A stretch of DNA of 58,531 bases from an uncultured Eubacteriales bacterium (GTDB lineage Bacteria; Bacillota; Clostridia; Christensenellales; CAG-314): NCBI GenBank assembly GCA_900544545.1, contig UQVY01000013.1, positions 1 to 58,531 on the forward strand, given 5' to 3'. The notes under the pieces were generated by a model. That model searched no databases and had not been told where the DNA came from. It worked only from the letters and a program-made list of their open reading frames with translations. The translations under genes were made by a program, and so were the position numbers. Within the stretch, counting starts at the first letter, position 1. Each line of letters begins with the position of its first letter. Of the stretch, positions 50,776 through 58,531 are shown piece after piece.

Positions 50776-51270
50776 TTACATTTCAAGTTGGTATCTGTGC
50801 GACGTGTCGTATAGCACGACGTATTCGTTGATAATGCCGAGTGCCTCTTTATAATTGTCGCAGGCTTTAACGCGTTCGTAGAGTTCTTCGTAGTCGGAAA
50901 GTCTGTCTTTCTTTTGTAATTCTTTTTTTACGACGCCGAGAACATAGAAAACGTTCCCGTTTTCACCGCTCAAATCGATGAAAATAAGCGATTGTTCGCG
51001 GATTCGTTCTTTTTCCTGTTGTTTGCGTAAGATTTCGAGTTCTTTTTCGGATACGTCGTCTTCGACGTCGAAAACGGGACCGCAATCACAGGACAAAAGT
51101 TGTCCGCCGCAAGCAGGGCAACGCTCTATGTCGCATTGCGGTAAATGCTGTTGTCCGTAACGAAGTCCACAATCACCGCAACAGGCGTCTTTATCGTTTT
51201 CATACCAGTCGCCGTGATCGCCGATTTTGATAGGATTGTATAATTTGCCTTTTATAAGCAGTTTCGACAT
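50776..51270 (-). CDS. Cys-rich putative zinc-binding protein, unrecognised
   Basis: 164 aa. Four close CxxC/CxC-type pairs: CCGDCG, CDIERCPACGG and LLSCDCG (about 30-68), consistent with one or two zinc ribbons, then a Glu/Lys-rich coiled coil (EKELEILRKQQEKERIREQS). AAGGAGA precedes the ATG. A truncated DNA methyltransferase gene ends 4 bases upstream. Confidence 0.6.
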   Translation of the reverse strand: MSKLLIKGKLYNPIKIGDHGDWYENDKDACCGDCGLRYGQQHLPQCDIERCPACGGQLLSCDCGPVFDVEDDVSEKELEILRKQQEKERIREQSLIFIDLSGENGNVFYVLGVVKKELQKKDRLSDYEELYERVKACDNYKEALGIINEYVVLYDTSHRYQLEM

Positions 51271-51273
51271 GTT

Positions 51274-51606
51274 TCAGTTCTCCTTATAAACGGAAGCAAG
51301 CCGCTTGCGACTTGCTTCCCAGTAAGTTTTATTGATTTCAAAGCCTATAAATTTTCTGTCTGTTTCGACGCACGCCGCAGCCGTCGTTCCGCTGCCCATA
51401 AAGGGATCAAGTACGAGATCTCCCGATTTGGAACTGTTTTCCACGAGATTGCGAATAATAGGCAGCGGTTTTACCGTAGGATGACCGTATAACCGTTTAT
51501 CTTTTGCGTTTATGGGTAATTCGTAAACGGTAGTTGCGCTGTGATACGTTTTCGGCTGACAATATGCGCCCCGTCTGAAATACAGACAATACTCTTTATC
51601 CGAGCA
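51274..51606 (-). pseudogene. DNA N6-adenine/N4-cytosine methyltransferase, C-terminal fragment
   Basis: About 110 codons on the minus strand without a start: YCLYFRRGAYCQPKTY, then HPTVKPLPIIRNLVENSS, SGDLVLDPFMGSGTTAAACV (SAM motif I of the beta-class order) and FIGFEINKTYWEASRKRL. This is the C-terminal third of a beta-class methyltransferase. The frame meets a stop at 51607-51609, where the sequence style also changes. The N-terminal two thirds, including the DPPY-type catalytic motif, are missing. Confidence 0.85.
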
Positions 51607-51613
51607 TTATATC

Positions 51614-51880
51614 ATGCAAAATCAGATGAAAAACCAACCCCTCTTTGCGCTGGTTCCCGTGCCGTATGAGGCGCTTGTGGACGCCGGAATCGAGATCGGC
51701 GATCCCCTGCAGTTTACGGTCGAGGAAGGAAAGATCACGATGGAGCGGATTGTTCCCGAGGAAATTGAGATCGTCTGCAGCGGCAACTGCCAGGATTGTC
51801 CGATGCTCCTGCTCGACTGCATTGGCGGCTGCGAAGCCTGTCCCTGTAAGAATAATTGTGAAAGAAGCGAGGTGCGATAA
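51614..51880 (+). CDS. AbrB-like small protein with Cys-rich tail
   Basis: 88 aa. The first about 45 residues have an AbrB/MazE-type swapped-hairpin pattern (LVPVPYEALVDAGIEIGDPL followed by QFTVEEGKITMERI). The tail has eight cysteines (CSGNCQDCP; CIGGCEACPCKNNC) that may bind metal. The ATG at 51614 or the one at 51626 could be used; neither has a ribosome binding site, probably because the native upstream region was lost at the junction. The next AbrB-like gene follows at once. Confidence 0.65.
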   Translation: MQNQMKNQPLFALVPVPYEALVDAGIEIGDPLQFTVEEGKITMERIVPEEIEIVCSGNCQDCPMLLLDCIGGCEACPCKNNCERSEVR

Positions 51881-51882
51881 CT

Positions 51883-52200
51883 ATGATCCAGATGTTCCGA
51901 ATCCTTGGTAAGCGTGGACGCATTACCATCCCCTTTGAGATCCGCCAGCGCGTCGGATTCTCCTACAACGACGTGTTGTCCTTCACGGAAGCGCCGGACG
52001 GCAGAACCGTGATCGTCAAGCTCGAGAAGATCTGCGACAACTGCGCAGCGGAAAAGCCGCAGAGAAAGGAAGCCGAAGACACCATCACGCTCTTTGACTT
52101 CCTCAACAGCCTCTCCGACGAGCAGCAGAAGGCAGCCTTTGCCCATCTCAAGCTGAAGTGGGATCGTGTGCAAGGAAGTGGTCTCTATGGCAGATCATAA
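51883..52200 (+). CDS. AbrB/MazE/SpoVT family DNA-binding protein
   Basis: 105 aa. The N-terminal SpoVT/AbrB domain (LGKRGRITIPFEIRQRVGFS, then DVLSFTEAPDGRTVIVKLEK) is followed by a CxxC (CDNC) and a short helical tail. Probably a transcriptional regulator in the element. It starts 2 bases after the previous stop; GAGG lies about 10 bases upstream. Its end overlaps the next gene's start by 14 bases. Confidence 0.8.
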   Translation: MIQMFRILGKRGRITIPFEIRQRVGFSYNDVLSFTEAPDGRTVIVKLEKICDNCAAEKPQRKEAEDTITLFDFLNSLSDEQQKAAFAHLKLKWDRVQGSGLYGRS

Positions 52201-52903
52201 GCCCCTTTACCGCTGGTCGCTGCAGAATGCTATCGCCCACAACGAGGTGCAGGATTGGCGAGACAGCTACCGCGAGAACTGTGACTGTGCCAGGGCAATC
52301 GAGCGAGCAATTGCCGATCATTATCACGACAATGTCCTCGAGGACGGTACCAGGGATGTGATTGACCGTTACGGCTTCGACCGTGTGAATTGGGTGCTTG
52401 CAAACACCCTGCAGGAGAAGGCTCACGACGGCCGCTTTTCTCAGGAGAACAAGAAATGGGCAAAGGGCTTCTTCATCCCGAGCGATGACGTGCGCTGGCA
52501 CTTCTGTGTGGAATCTCATCCCGGACTGACGGATCTCTTTATCAAACAGGCTCGGGAGGCGTGGCAGAAGCTCGGCCTGTTTGATTCCTCTCACTGCTCC
52601 GAAGACAACGACTACGCCGGAAAGCTGCTGGTCCTCAAGCCGTCCGTTCTGAAGAACGAATATAAGGTATCGGATTACCAGCTCTTCTATGCCGAAAGCG
52701 GCTTCGGCTGCAGCCCGACAGCCTCCGGTCGAAAGGTTTTCGGCAAGTTTCTCAAGGACGGAGAGAACACAAACTTCAATCGAAGCGACTTCCTTGGCGT
52801 TATCAAGGATGAGTGCATCCCCGCATGGGCAGCCGAGAAGCTCGCCGAGCTCGAACCTCCCGACGAGGATGAGTCCGAAGGAATCACGATGGGAGGCATG
52901 TAA
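52187..52903 (+). CDS. DUF3849-like ICE protein
   Basis: 238 aa from the ATG at 52187 (AAGGAAG upstream). The pattern LYRWSLQNAIAHNEVQDWRD, then CARAIERAIADHY, GFDRVNWVLANTLQEKAHDG and NKKWAKGFFIP matches the DUF3849 family, as I recall it, of Firmicutes conjugative elements. Function unknown. Overlaps the AbrB-like gene by 14 bases and ends one base before the next ATG. Confidence 0.7.
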   Translation: MADHKPLYRWSLQNAIAHNEVQDWRDSYRENCDCARAIERAIADHYHDNVLEDGTRDVIDRYGFDRVNWVLANTLQEKAHDGRFSQENKKWAKGFFIPSDDVRWHFCVESHPGLTDLFIKQAREAWQKLGLFDSSHCSEDNDYAGKLLVLKPSVLKNEYKVSDYQLFYAESGFGCSPTASGRKVFGKFLKDGENTNFNRSDFLGVIKDECIPAWAAEKLAELEPPDEDESEGITMGGM

Positions 52904-52904
52904 G

Positions 52905-53588
52905 ATGAGAACAAAGATTTATCAGATCAACTCCAAGCGGGATGTCAACCGTGCCAAGTTCGAAGGTCTGGATCTGCTGGAAAGGTATCAATGCTCATCC
53001 GCCGTTGATCCCTCCATTTACGACGAGGTGTTCAGCGCCGAAATTGACGAGACAGACCTGGAACAGATCTACCAAAGATTCAATACGGCAGGGCATCCTC
53101 TGCACCGTGGTCACTCGCTGTCCGTCTCAGACGTAGTGGTGAACGACAACGGTGCTTTTTTCTGTGACAGCATCGGGTTCCAGCCCATTGCATTTGACGA
53201 GTCGCAGACACAAAAGCCGGACAACCTCATGCGCGTCGTCTATGTCGAACCGCATAAGGCTCCCTATATTTCCGACGTCGCCCATACGCTTGAAGCAGAG
53301 CAGAAAGCGGTTGGCGATGGCTTGATCGAGCCGATTGATAACTACGATGGAACCTGTCTCGTGGGCAACGAGGAATCGAAGCTCCGGGGCATGGACGGAA
53401 ACCGCAGGATCGGCGACGGTTCATCCATCATGGCCGGCCCCTTCTTCGTATGCGGCGATTCCGGTGAATCATTCAGAAGTCTCACTGACGAGGAGGTGAC
53501 GAAATATATGGCTCGGTTTGCTGAACCGGAGGACATCAGTCCCGAAGAAGTGGAAGCCGATATGGGCTTCATGATCTACCCCATGTAA
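52905..53588 (+). CDS. YodL- and DUF3846-domain protein
   Basis: 227 aa. The N-terminal YodL-like domain (YDEVFSAEIDETDLEQIYQR; HSLSVSDVVVNDNGAFFCDS) precedes a DUF3846-like domain (VVYVEPHKAPYISDVAHTLE; IEPIDNYDGTCLVGNEESKL; IMAGPFFVCG). Both occur together in ICE proteins of Clostridia; molecular function unknown. GGGAGG 8 bases upstream fixes the ATG at 52905. Confidence 0.78.
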   Translation: MRTKIYQINSKRDVNRAKFEGLDLLERYQCSSAVDPSIYDEVFSAEIDETDLEQIYQRFNTAGHPLHRGHSLSVSDVVVNDNGAFFCDSIGFQPIAFDESQTQKPDNLMRVVYVEPHKAPYISDVAHTLEAEQKAVGDGLIEPIDNYDGTCLVGNEESKLRGMDGNRRIGDGSSIMAGPFFVCGDSGESFRSLTDEEVTKYMARFAEPEDISPEEVEADMGFMIYPM

Positions 53589-53605
53589 AGAAGGAGGAAC
53601 CAATC

Positions 53606-54019
53606 ATGGCAACCAAGAAAACCACCAGCAAGGCTCCTGCGAGACAGCAGAAGCGCAGCACTCCGAACATTTCGGCTCGGATCGACCGCCTCGTGGACTA
53701 TGAGAATTCGAAGGTCAAGGCCATCGCCAGCGTCAACATCGGCGGCGCCTTTGCCATTCACGGTCTGCGTGTCATCGATTCGCAGAAGGGGCTGTTCGTG
53801 CAGATGCCGCAGAACTCTTTCCAGAAGGACGGCAAGACCGAGTATTCGGACATCTTCCATCCTATCGCCGCCGATGCCCGCACCGAGCTGAACAGCAAGG
53901 TGCTGGAAGCCTATGAACAGAAGCTCGATGAGGTTGAGTCCGAGAACGAGGATCTCGACGTGGGCGAGGATCTCGATGAGCAGGACGAGGATGCGCCTGC
54001 CTTCGGGCAGAGTATGTAG
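53606..54019 (+). CDS. SpoVG family protein
   Basis: 137 aa. A basic N-terminus, then the SpoVG core: VKAIASVNIGGAFAIHGLRV and FVQMPQNSFQKDGKTEYSDI. The acidic C-terminal tail is longer than in chromosomal SpoVG (about 97 aa). SpoVG proteins bind DNA or RNA and regulate genes; ICE-borne copies are common. AAGGAGGAACC precedes the ATG. Confidence 0.9.
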   Translation: MATKKTTSKAPARQQKRSTPNISARIDRLVDYENSKVKAIASVNIGGAFAIHGLRVIDSQKGLFVQMPQNSFQKDGKTEYSDIFHPIAADARTELNSKVLEAYEQKLDEVESENEDLDVGEDLDEQDEDAPAFGQSM

Positions 54020-54096
54020 ATTTCGGTAATTTTTCCGATTCTCGCTGGACTTCCTGCGTTCTATCCGTATTCTTGTGGTTAAGAGGTGATCCTACT

Positions 54097-54894
54097 ATGA
54101 AAACAAAACTCCTAACCACAGCAATCGTCTGTGCGCTCCTAATCTCACTCACGGGATGCGCCACAGACAACACTGCGCAGATGCTCCGCGATAACGCTGA
54201 AGTCACAGTCAACACGGAAGCCGTAACAGAGCCTTCTGCGGATACGCAGGCCGTGACTCTGACTGCGGAAACGGCAGAAAAAGAAATGCCTGCCCAGCCA
54301 GCTTCAACGGAAGCACCGCAGACAAGTGAGGCACCGGAAGCCGATCCCCCAAGAGAATTGGAACCACCGAAGCAGACAGAACCGCCCAGGCAGACTGAAT
54401 CCGCAGAAACTCCGAAGCAGGATGCTCCGAGCCAGCCGACGGAACCGGAGCAACCCAAGCCAACGGAGCCACCTGCTCCGCCTGCACCGACAGAGCCCGC
54501 GCCGACCGAACCGCCAGCTCCAACGGAGCCTCCCGCACCGACTGAGCCTCCTGCGCCCGTCGAAACAGAGCCTCCTGTGGAAACGCAGCCAAAGACCGCA
54601 TACGATTATGAGTTCGATATCAATGCGATCCAAGCGGACTGTATCGCCATCGGTCAGAGCATGGGCTATGCGCTGAACACCTCGCTGACTTCGCAGAACG
54701 CCACATGGTGGAATCCGGTGACGGCATCGAAATCCAATCAGGGCAGCTCACTAAGGTCGGCACTGGAACAGTATATCCGATTCCACACGGTCGCCAATCT
54801 CAGCGCCTACGGTATGGACGAGAACACAGAGTTCAACATCTGCTGCGAATCACGAGGCGGCGGATCATACGCCATCTACTTCGTATTCGCATAA
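54097..54894 (+). CDS. Proline/threonine-rich lipoprotein
   Basis: 265 aa from the ATG at 54097 (AGAGGTGAT upstream). Signal LLTTAIVCALLISLTG with lipobox Cys (LTGC). A long Pro-Thr-Glu-rich spacer (about 60-175, repeats of PTEPPAP) reaches through the cell wall and presents a C-terminal domain of about 90 aa (YDYEFDINAIQADCIAIGQS ... YAIYFVFA). The domain is typical of ICE surface proteins but has no function I know. A terminator follows. Confidence 0.78.
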   Translation: MKTKLLTTAIVCALLISLTGCATDNTAQMLRDNAEVTVNTEAVTEPSADTQAVTLTAETAEKEMPAQPASTEAPQTSEAPEADPPRELEPPKQTEPPRQTESAETPKQDAPSQPTEPEQPKPTEPPAPPAPTEPAPTEPPAPTEPPAPTEPPAPVETEPPVETQPKTAYDYEFDINAIQADCIAIGQSMGYALNTSLTSQNATWWNPVTASKSNQGSSLRSALEQYIRFHTVANLSAYGMDENTEFNICCESRGGGSYAIYFVFA

Positions 54895-54918
54895 CGACAA
54901 CCAAATACGGGACGAAGT

Positions 54919-54949
54919 CCTCTGCTGAAAAGCGGAGGGCTTTTTCTTT
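54919..54949 (+). terminator. Terminator after the proline-rich lipoprotein
   Basis: CCTCTGCT (54919-54926), GAAA tetraloop, AGCGGAGG (54931-54938, one G-T), then CTTTTTC TTT. Confidence 0.85.
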
Positions 54950-54975
54950 ATCAAAATGAAAGGATGACTATCGAG

Positions 54976-57840
54976 ATGAATGCTATTCTCAAATCCAAGA
55001 GCACGAGACTGCTTTCGGCACTTCTGGCCGTCCTCATGATCGCTGCGATGCTCCCTACGACCGCATTCGCATGGTCTGTCGAGGAAGGCACGAAATGCAC
55101 CTCCACCTACGGAGATAAGTATCTCGGCTCTGACGGCGACTACTTCTACAGTAAGCCGACCACCACTGCCATCTTCTATAACGATGACGGCAGCTTCTAT
55201 GTGAAAACCTACAGCTCCGGCAACGCCAAGTACAAGTATATGATGATCGACAGCTCCGGCAATCAGCATCATGTTTACTGTATTGAGGGCGGCGTATCCT
55301 ACGATTACAGCGACACCTACAATTCCACCAGCGGAAAAAACAGCAAGTATTTTCAGAACCTTCCCGTTACCGCACAGTTCGGAATCATGATGGCGCTGAT
55401 GTACGGTTATCACGAGGGCATGACAACCCCCGTTGCAGGAACGAACAATGATGATTTTGCGTTTGCAACGCAGTGCATCATTTGGGAGTATCAGCAGCAA
55501 CTCCGTACCAGCCCGACCTCCATTGCTTCCAACAACGGCATCGATGCGGACATGTACAATCATACCATCAAGGGCAGACCTGCCGAGAAATGCTACAACT
55601 GGATCTTGAAGCAGATGTCCAAGCACTATGTTGTGCCGAGCTTCTCCTCCCGCAATCAGAGCAATGCGCAGACCTACACGATGAAGTACGATCAGGCGAA
55701 TGACAACTACAGCATTACGCTGACGGACACCAACAACACTCTCGCCGATATCAATTTCTCTACCAGCGGCATTACCGTCATCCGCAGTGGAAATCAGTAT
55801 ACGTTCACCAGCAAGAACATGATTTCCAACGCAGTGACGATCTCCGCACAGAAGAAAACCAACCTCGGCATGGGCAAGATGCTCATTTGGGGCTGCCCCG
55901 GCAAGCAGACGATGGCTTCCGGCGCGGAAGATCCCGTGTATTTCTATTTCAAGCTGAACACGGAAACCAAGGGCGTCGGCCACATTGTGAAAACCAGCGA
56001 GGACGGCAAGGTCGAGGGCATCAAGTTTACGATCACCGGCAACGGCGTCAATGAGACGGTTACGACCGGCAAGAACGGCACTGTCGATCTCGACCTGCTC
56101 CCCGGCACCTACACCGTGACGGAGCTTCCCGATGACAAGTACGAGACGCAGGCGGCTCAGACCGTCACCATCGTCAGCGGCAAGACCTCTACCGTAACCT
56201 TCAACAACACCCTGCGCCGCGGTGATCTCAAAGTCACCAAGACCGCCGAAGACGGGTTGGTCGAGGGCGTGAAATTCCATCTGTACGGCACTTCCTACTG
56301 TGGACTGCCTGTTGATGAATATGCCGTCACCAACGCCAGCGGTGTGGCTGTCTTTGATGACGTACTGATCGGCACCGGCTATACCCTCGAGGAAGTCGGC
56401 ACTCCCGACCGTTATATCGTCCCCGACAATCAGACGGCGGCAATTGAGTGGAATAAGGTCACAAGCAAGAGCTTCGACAACGAACTCAAGCGCGGCGATC
56501 TCAAGGTTACCAAGACCGCAGAGGATGGGCCCAACGAAGGTCTGAAGTTCCATCTGTATGGCACCTCCTACAGTGGCATCCCCGTGGATGAGTACGCCGT
56601 GACCGATGCCAGCGGTGTTGCGTCCTTCAACGACATTCTGATCGGCACCGGCTATACCCTGGAGGAAGTTGATACTCCGATCCGCTACGTTGTCCCCGAC
56701 AATCAGACCGCTGCCATCGAATGGAACAAGGTGACCAACAAGAGCTTTGATAACGTGCTCAAGAAATGGAATCTGACCGTTACCAAGCAGGACGTGGAAA
56801 CCGGTTCTGCCCAGGGCGACGCAAATCTGGCTGGCGCCAAGTACGGCATTTACAAGGGCGATGAACTGATCGACACCTACGTCACCGACGCGGATGGCAA
56901 GTTCACTACAAAGTATTATGTCTGTGACACCGATTTGTCGATCAAGGAGATGGACAGCAGCGAGGGATACCTCGTTACCCCCGGCAACGAGCAGATCGGC
57001 GTCAGCCCCAAGAACTACACCGCAGAGTACAACAGCGAAGCAATGACGCAGTTCGAGCAGGTCAAGAAAGGCAATATCGCCATCATCAAGCACACCGATG
57101 ACGGCCAGACGCAGATCGAGACTCCCGAGGTTGGCGCAGAGTTCGCCGTCTATCTCAAGAGCGCAGGCTCCTATGACAACGCAAAGGACTCCGAGCGCGA
57201 TTATCTGATCTGCGACGAGAACGGATTTGCTCAGACGAAGGATCTGCCCTACGGCAGATATACCGTCCAGCAGGTCAAGGGCTGGGAAGGCCGCGAACTG
57301 CTCAAACCCTTCGACGTGTTCGTCAGCGAGAACGGTGAAACCTATCGTTATCTAATCAACAACGCCAACTTCTATTCCTATGTGAAGGTGGTCAAGATCG
57401 ACAGCACGACCGGCAACACCATCCCGTGTTCCGGCATCGGCTTCCACATCTATGATCCCTCCGGCAATCAGATTCAGATGGCCTTCACCTATCCCACGGT
57501 CACTACCATCGACACCTTCTACACGGACGGCGACGGCATGCTGATCACGCCCGAGAAGCTGGAATACGGCAAGGGCTATTCGCTGGTCGAGGTATCGGCT
57601 CCCTATGGATACGTGCTCAACAGCAATCCGGTGTATTTCGACATCACCGAGGAAAACTCCACAGAGGAAAACGCCGTGACCGTGGTTGTCGTGACCAAGG
57701 AGAATGCGCCTCAGATGGGCGTCATCACCGTGGAAAAGACCGGCGAGTATCTCGCTTCCGTCATCGACACCAAGGACCGCAGGCGTATGGAGTATCGTGA
57801 TGGGCGTATTCTTTGCGATTGCGCAGAAGAACGAAGATAA
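54976..57840 (+). CDS. SpaA/Cna-B thioester adhesin, C-terminally truncated and frameshifted by a junction
   Basis: About 954 aa. Signal peptide LLSALLAVLMIAAMLPTTAFA, then a TQXA-type thioester domain (Cys in VYCIEGG and the FATQCIIWEY motif). Several SpaA/Cna-B beta-sandwich repeats follow, two nearly identical in tandem (about 416-507 and 508-599: RGDLKVTKTAEDG, FHLYGTSY(C/S)G). Such proteins are surface adhesins of Gram-positives. The genuine sequence stops near VEKTGEYLASVIDTKD (about 57778). The remaining about 20 codons read a pilin gene out of frame, so the sortase signal or remaining repeats are lost. Start: ATG 54976 or 54964; neither ribosome site is strong. Confidence 0.85.
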   Translation: MNAILKSKSTRLLSALLAVLMIAAMLPTTAFAWSVEEGTKCTSTYGDKYLGSDGDYFYSKPTTTAIFYNDDGSFYVKTYSSGNAKYKYMMIDSSGNQHHVYCIEGGVSYDYSDTYNSTSGKNSKYFQNLPVTAQFGIMMALMYGYHEGMTTPVAGTNNDDFAFATQCIIWEYQQQLRTSPTSIASNNGIDADMYNHTIKGRPAEKCYNWILKQMSKHYVVPSFSSRNQSNAQTYTMKYDQANDNYSITLTDTNNTLADINFSTSGITVIRSGNQYTFTSKNMISNAVTISAQKKTNLGMGKMLIWGCPGKQTMASGAEDPVYFYFKLNTETKGVGHIVKTSEDGKVEGIKFTITGNGVNETVTTGKNGTVDLDLLPGTYTVTELPDDKYETQAAQTVTIVSGKTSTVTFNNTLRRGDLKVTKTAEDGLVEGVKFHLYGTSYCGLPVDEYAVTNASGVAVFDDVLIGTGYTLEEVGTPDRYIVPDNQTAAIEWNKVTSKSFDNELKRGDLKVTKTAEDGPNEGLKFHLYGTSYSGIPVDEYAVTDASGVASFNDILIGTGYTLEEVDTPIRYVVPDNQTAAIEWNKVTNKSFDNVLKKWNLTVTKQDVETGSAQGDANLAGAKYGIYKGDELIDTYVTDADGKFTTKYYVCDTDLSIKEMDSSEGYLVTPGNEQIGVSPKNYTAEYNSEAMTQFEQVKKGNIAIIKHTDDGQTQIETPEVGAEFAVYLKSAGSYDNAKDSERDYLICDENGFAQTKDLPYGRYTVQQVKGWEGRELLKPFDVFVSENGETYRYLINNANFYSYVKVVKIDSTTGNTIPCSGIGFHIYDPSGNQIQMAFTYPTVTTIDTFYTDGDGMLITPEKLEYGKGYSLVEVSAPYGYVLNSNPVYFDITEENSTEENAVTVVVVTKENAPQMGVITVEKTGEYLASVIDTKDRRRMEYRDGRILCDCAEERR

Positions 57841-57955
57841 AGAAAAGGCGAGAAAAATGATTAAAAATTACGTCATAGGACTTGTCGTAATCTTTGCCAT
57901 TCTCGTTGCTTGTCCGTATCTTGTAAAAGATATTGCGGCATTGATTGCGGGGTAA
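57782..57955 (+). pseudogene. VirB2/TrbC-like pilin, C-terminal fragment
   Basis: 57 codons in the frame one base from that of the adhesin: GVWSIVMGVFFAIAQKNEDK, a basic turn EKARKMIKNY, then VIGLVVIFAILVACPYLVKD. Two transmembrane helices around a short charged loop are the layout of VirB2/TrbC pilins of conjugation systems. The N-terminal part and start codon are missing. Codon choice resembles the integrase side of the element rather than the adhesin segment. Confidence 0.65.
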
Positions 57956-58002
57956 AAAGACAAGGTTTTACAAAAAATTCAATTTCAGGGCGAGAAATCG
58001 GC

Positions 58003-58059
58003 TTGACAACACACTTAATTTGTGATATTATTATAGTGCAAATAAAAAGAATATTGCAC
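58003..58059 (+). promoter_or_regulatory. Promoter with operator-like inverted repeat before the AbiEi-like gene
   Basis: TTGACA (58003-58008), 17 bases, TATTAT (58026-58031). GTGCAA (58036-58041) and TTGCAC (58054-58059) form an inverted repeat with a 12-base spacer over the transcription start, as expected for autoregulation by an antitoxin. Confidence 0.7.
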
Positions 58060-58089
58060 ACATAAAATATCATAAGGAGGTGCGCAACA

Positions 58090-58494
58090 ATGACTGTTAT
58101 GCAATGTATCGACGAATTTGTTCGGAAAGCGGAATTAAGAGTTCCATTGTATACGAACGAGATTTACGAGTATGTAAAAACAAAGTTACCCGACACGGAT
58201 AAAGCAACGCTTAATATGACTTTGCAACGCTTTGAAAAGCGTAACCCCGACTTTGTGCGTTACCAAAAAGGTGTTTACTACAAAACGGTGCATACGCCTT
58301 TCGGCGTTGCGGGAATCGACACGACCGAGCTTATTAAAAGAACATATCTTGTAAACGGCGACGAGGTAATCGGATACGAGTCCGGACCGTCCTATATGAA
58401 TAAGATAGGGCTTACGACGCAAATGCCGAATATGACTTATATCGTAACCACGCGAACGAGATATACGACGGAAGATAATGCTCATGTACGGTAA
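58090..58494 (+). CDS. AbiEi-like antitoxin (DUF6088-type), possibly truncated
   Basis: 134 aa. N-terminal winged-helix pattern (LYTNEIYEYVKTKL; LNMTLQRFEKRNPDFVRYQK GVYY), then GYESGPSYMNKIGLTTQMPN and YIVTTRTRY, the hallmark of AbiEi/DUF6088 transcriptional antitoxins of type IV toxin-antitoxin systems. Such proteins are usually nearer 190-200 aa; here a stop follows TTEDNAHVR, so the C-terminal half may be missing. AAGGAGGTG precedes the ATG. A toxin AbiEii would be expected downstream, outside the window. Confidence 0.7.
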   Translation: MTVMQCIDEFVRKAELRVPLYTNEIYEYVKTKLPDTDKATLNMTLQRFEKRNPDFVRYQKGVYYKTVHTPFGVAGIDTTELIKRTYLVNGDEVIGYESGPSYMNKIGLTTQMPNMTYIVTTRTRYTTEDNAHVR

Positions 58495-58531
58495 GGAAGC
58501 AAGCAACCGAAAACAAGAGATAGACCGCCAG

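Larger units (their letters stand above)
51607..57780 (+). mobile_element. Foreign segment with ICE cargo genes, truncating genes at both edges
   Basis: About 6.2 kb, all genes on plus, with codon choice (GGC, AAG, CTC, ATC) unlike both neighbours. Left edge: DNA methyltransferase fragment against an AbrB-like gene lacking a ribosome binding site. Right edge: SpaA adhesin running into a pilin fragment in another frame. No terminal inverted repeats or target duplication are evident at the edges, and no transposase lies inside. Confidence 0.6.
45098..58531. mobile_element. Integrative/conjugative-type element (chimeric)
   Basis: Left part: integrase, excisionase, methyltransferases and primase on the minus strand. 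Right part: pilin remnant and AbiEi-like antitoxin. A central segment of different origin lies between them. No second att site is seen, and the right end is beyond the window. No relaxase, coupling protein or VirB4 is present here, so the transfer genes must lie further right if the element is complete. Confidence 0.6.

Noticed and set aside
54865..57093. 742-codon minus-strand open frame opposite the adhesin
   Set aside because: Its repeats mirror the SpaA repeats of the plus strand, and there is no start signal or family match.

Overview
The window reads as chromosomal DNA of an uncultured, probably anaerobic gut-type Clostridia/Firmicutes, followed by an accessory region. The evidence for the organism is an NAD-linked trimeric [FeFe]-hydrogenase operon, a SpoIVFA/SpoIVFB pair, the yqfC-yqfD-phoH order of endospore formers, AGGAGG-type ribosome binding sites, TTGACA/TATAAT promoters, a TPP riboswitch and a CIRCE/HrcA-type heat-shock operator. 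No rRNA gene or taxonomic marker is present, so the assignment stays broad.

1-40,580 (chromosome). In order: a TrmR-like O-methyltransferase; spoIVFA/spoIVFB; degV (-); yqfC-yqfD-phoH; an alpha/beta hydrolase; a riboswitch-controlled thiamine transporter (thiT); a zinc-ribbon membrane protein and a CoA-dependent acyltransferase (-); ispE; hsp20; tex; a membrane protein; murI; an EF-G paralogue; two small envelope genes (-) and a secreted protein; secG-smpB; a YbaK-type deacylase; an MTA/SAH nucleosidase; the hydrogenase operon (NuoE-like, HATPase, [2Fe-2S] protein, HydB, HydA); a methyltransferase; hslO; an acidic helical-repeat protein; a second methyltransferase; a secreted membrane-anchored protein; and a GNAT acetyltransferase. 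Two features recur. Short tandem duplications (about 20-24 bp, sometimes 32-52 bp) cross or directly follow stop codons, and low-complexity charged inserts interrupt otherwise conserved enzymes (Tex, Hsp20, MurI, the acyltransferase).

40,585-45,000 (boundary). A tRNA-Ser(UGA) gene marks the end of host-like sequence. AT-richer DNA follows: a possible small RNA or attenuator, a lipoprotein, a large secreted zinc metallopeptidase whose signal peptide is cut off by an in-frame UAG, and a remnant of a type I restriction HsdR.

45,098-58,531 (mobile DNA). A minus-strand module carries a tyrosine integrase, an excisionase-like protein, an orphan C5-cytosine methyltransferase, a primase-like protein and four unrecognised proteins. 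It breaks off inside a second DNA methyltransferase near 51,606. A plus-strand segment with different codon use (51.61-57.78 kb) encodes two AbrB-like proteins, DUF3849-like and YodL/DUF3846-like proteins, SpoVG, a proline-rich lipoprotein and a giant SpaA/Cna-B adhesin. This is typical cargo of Clostridia conjugative elements. It ends mid-gene, fused to the tail of a VirB2/TrbC-like pilin. An AbiEi-like antitoxin closes the window. Either a foreign segment replaced the centre of a conjugative element, or two sequences were misjoined; sequence alone cannot tell which.
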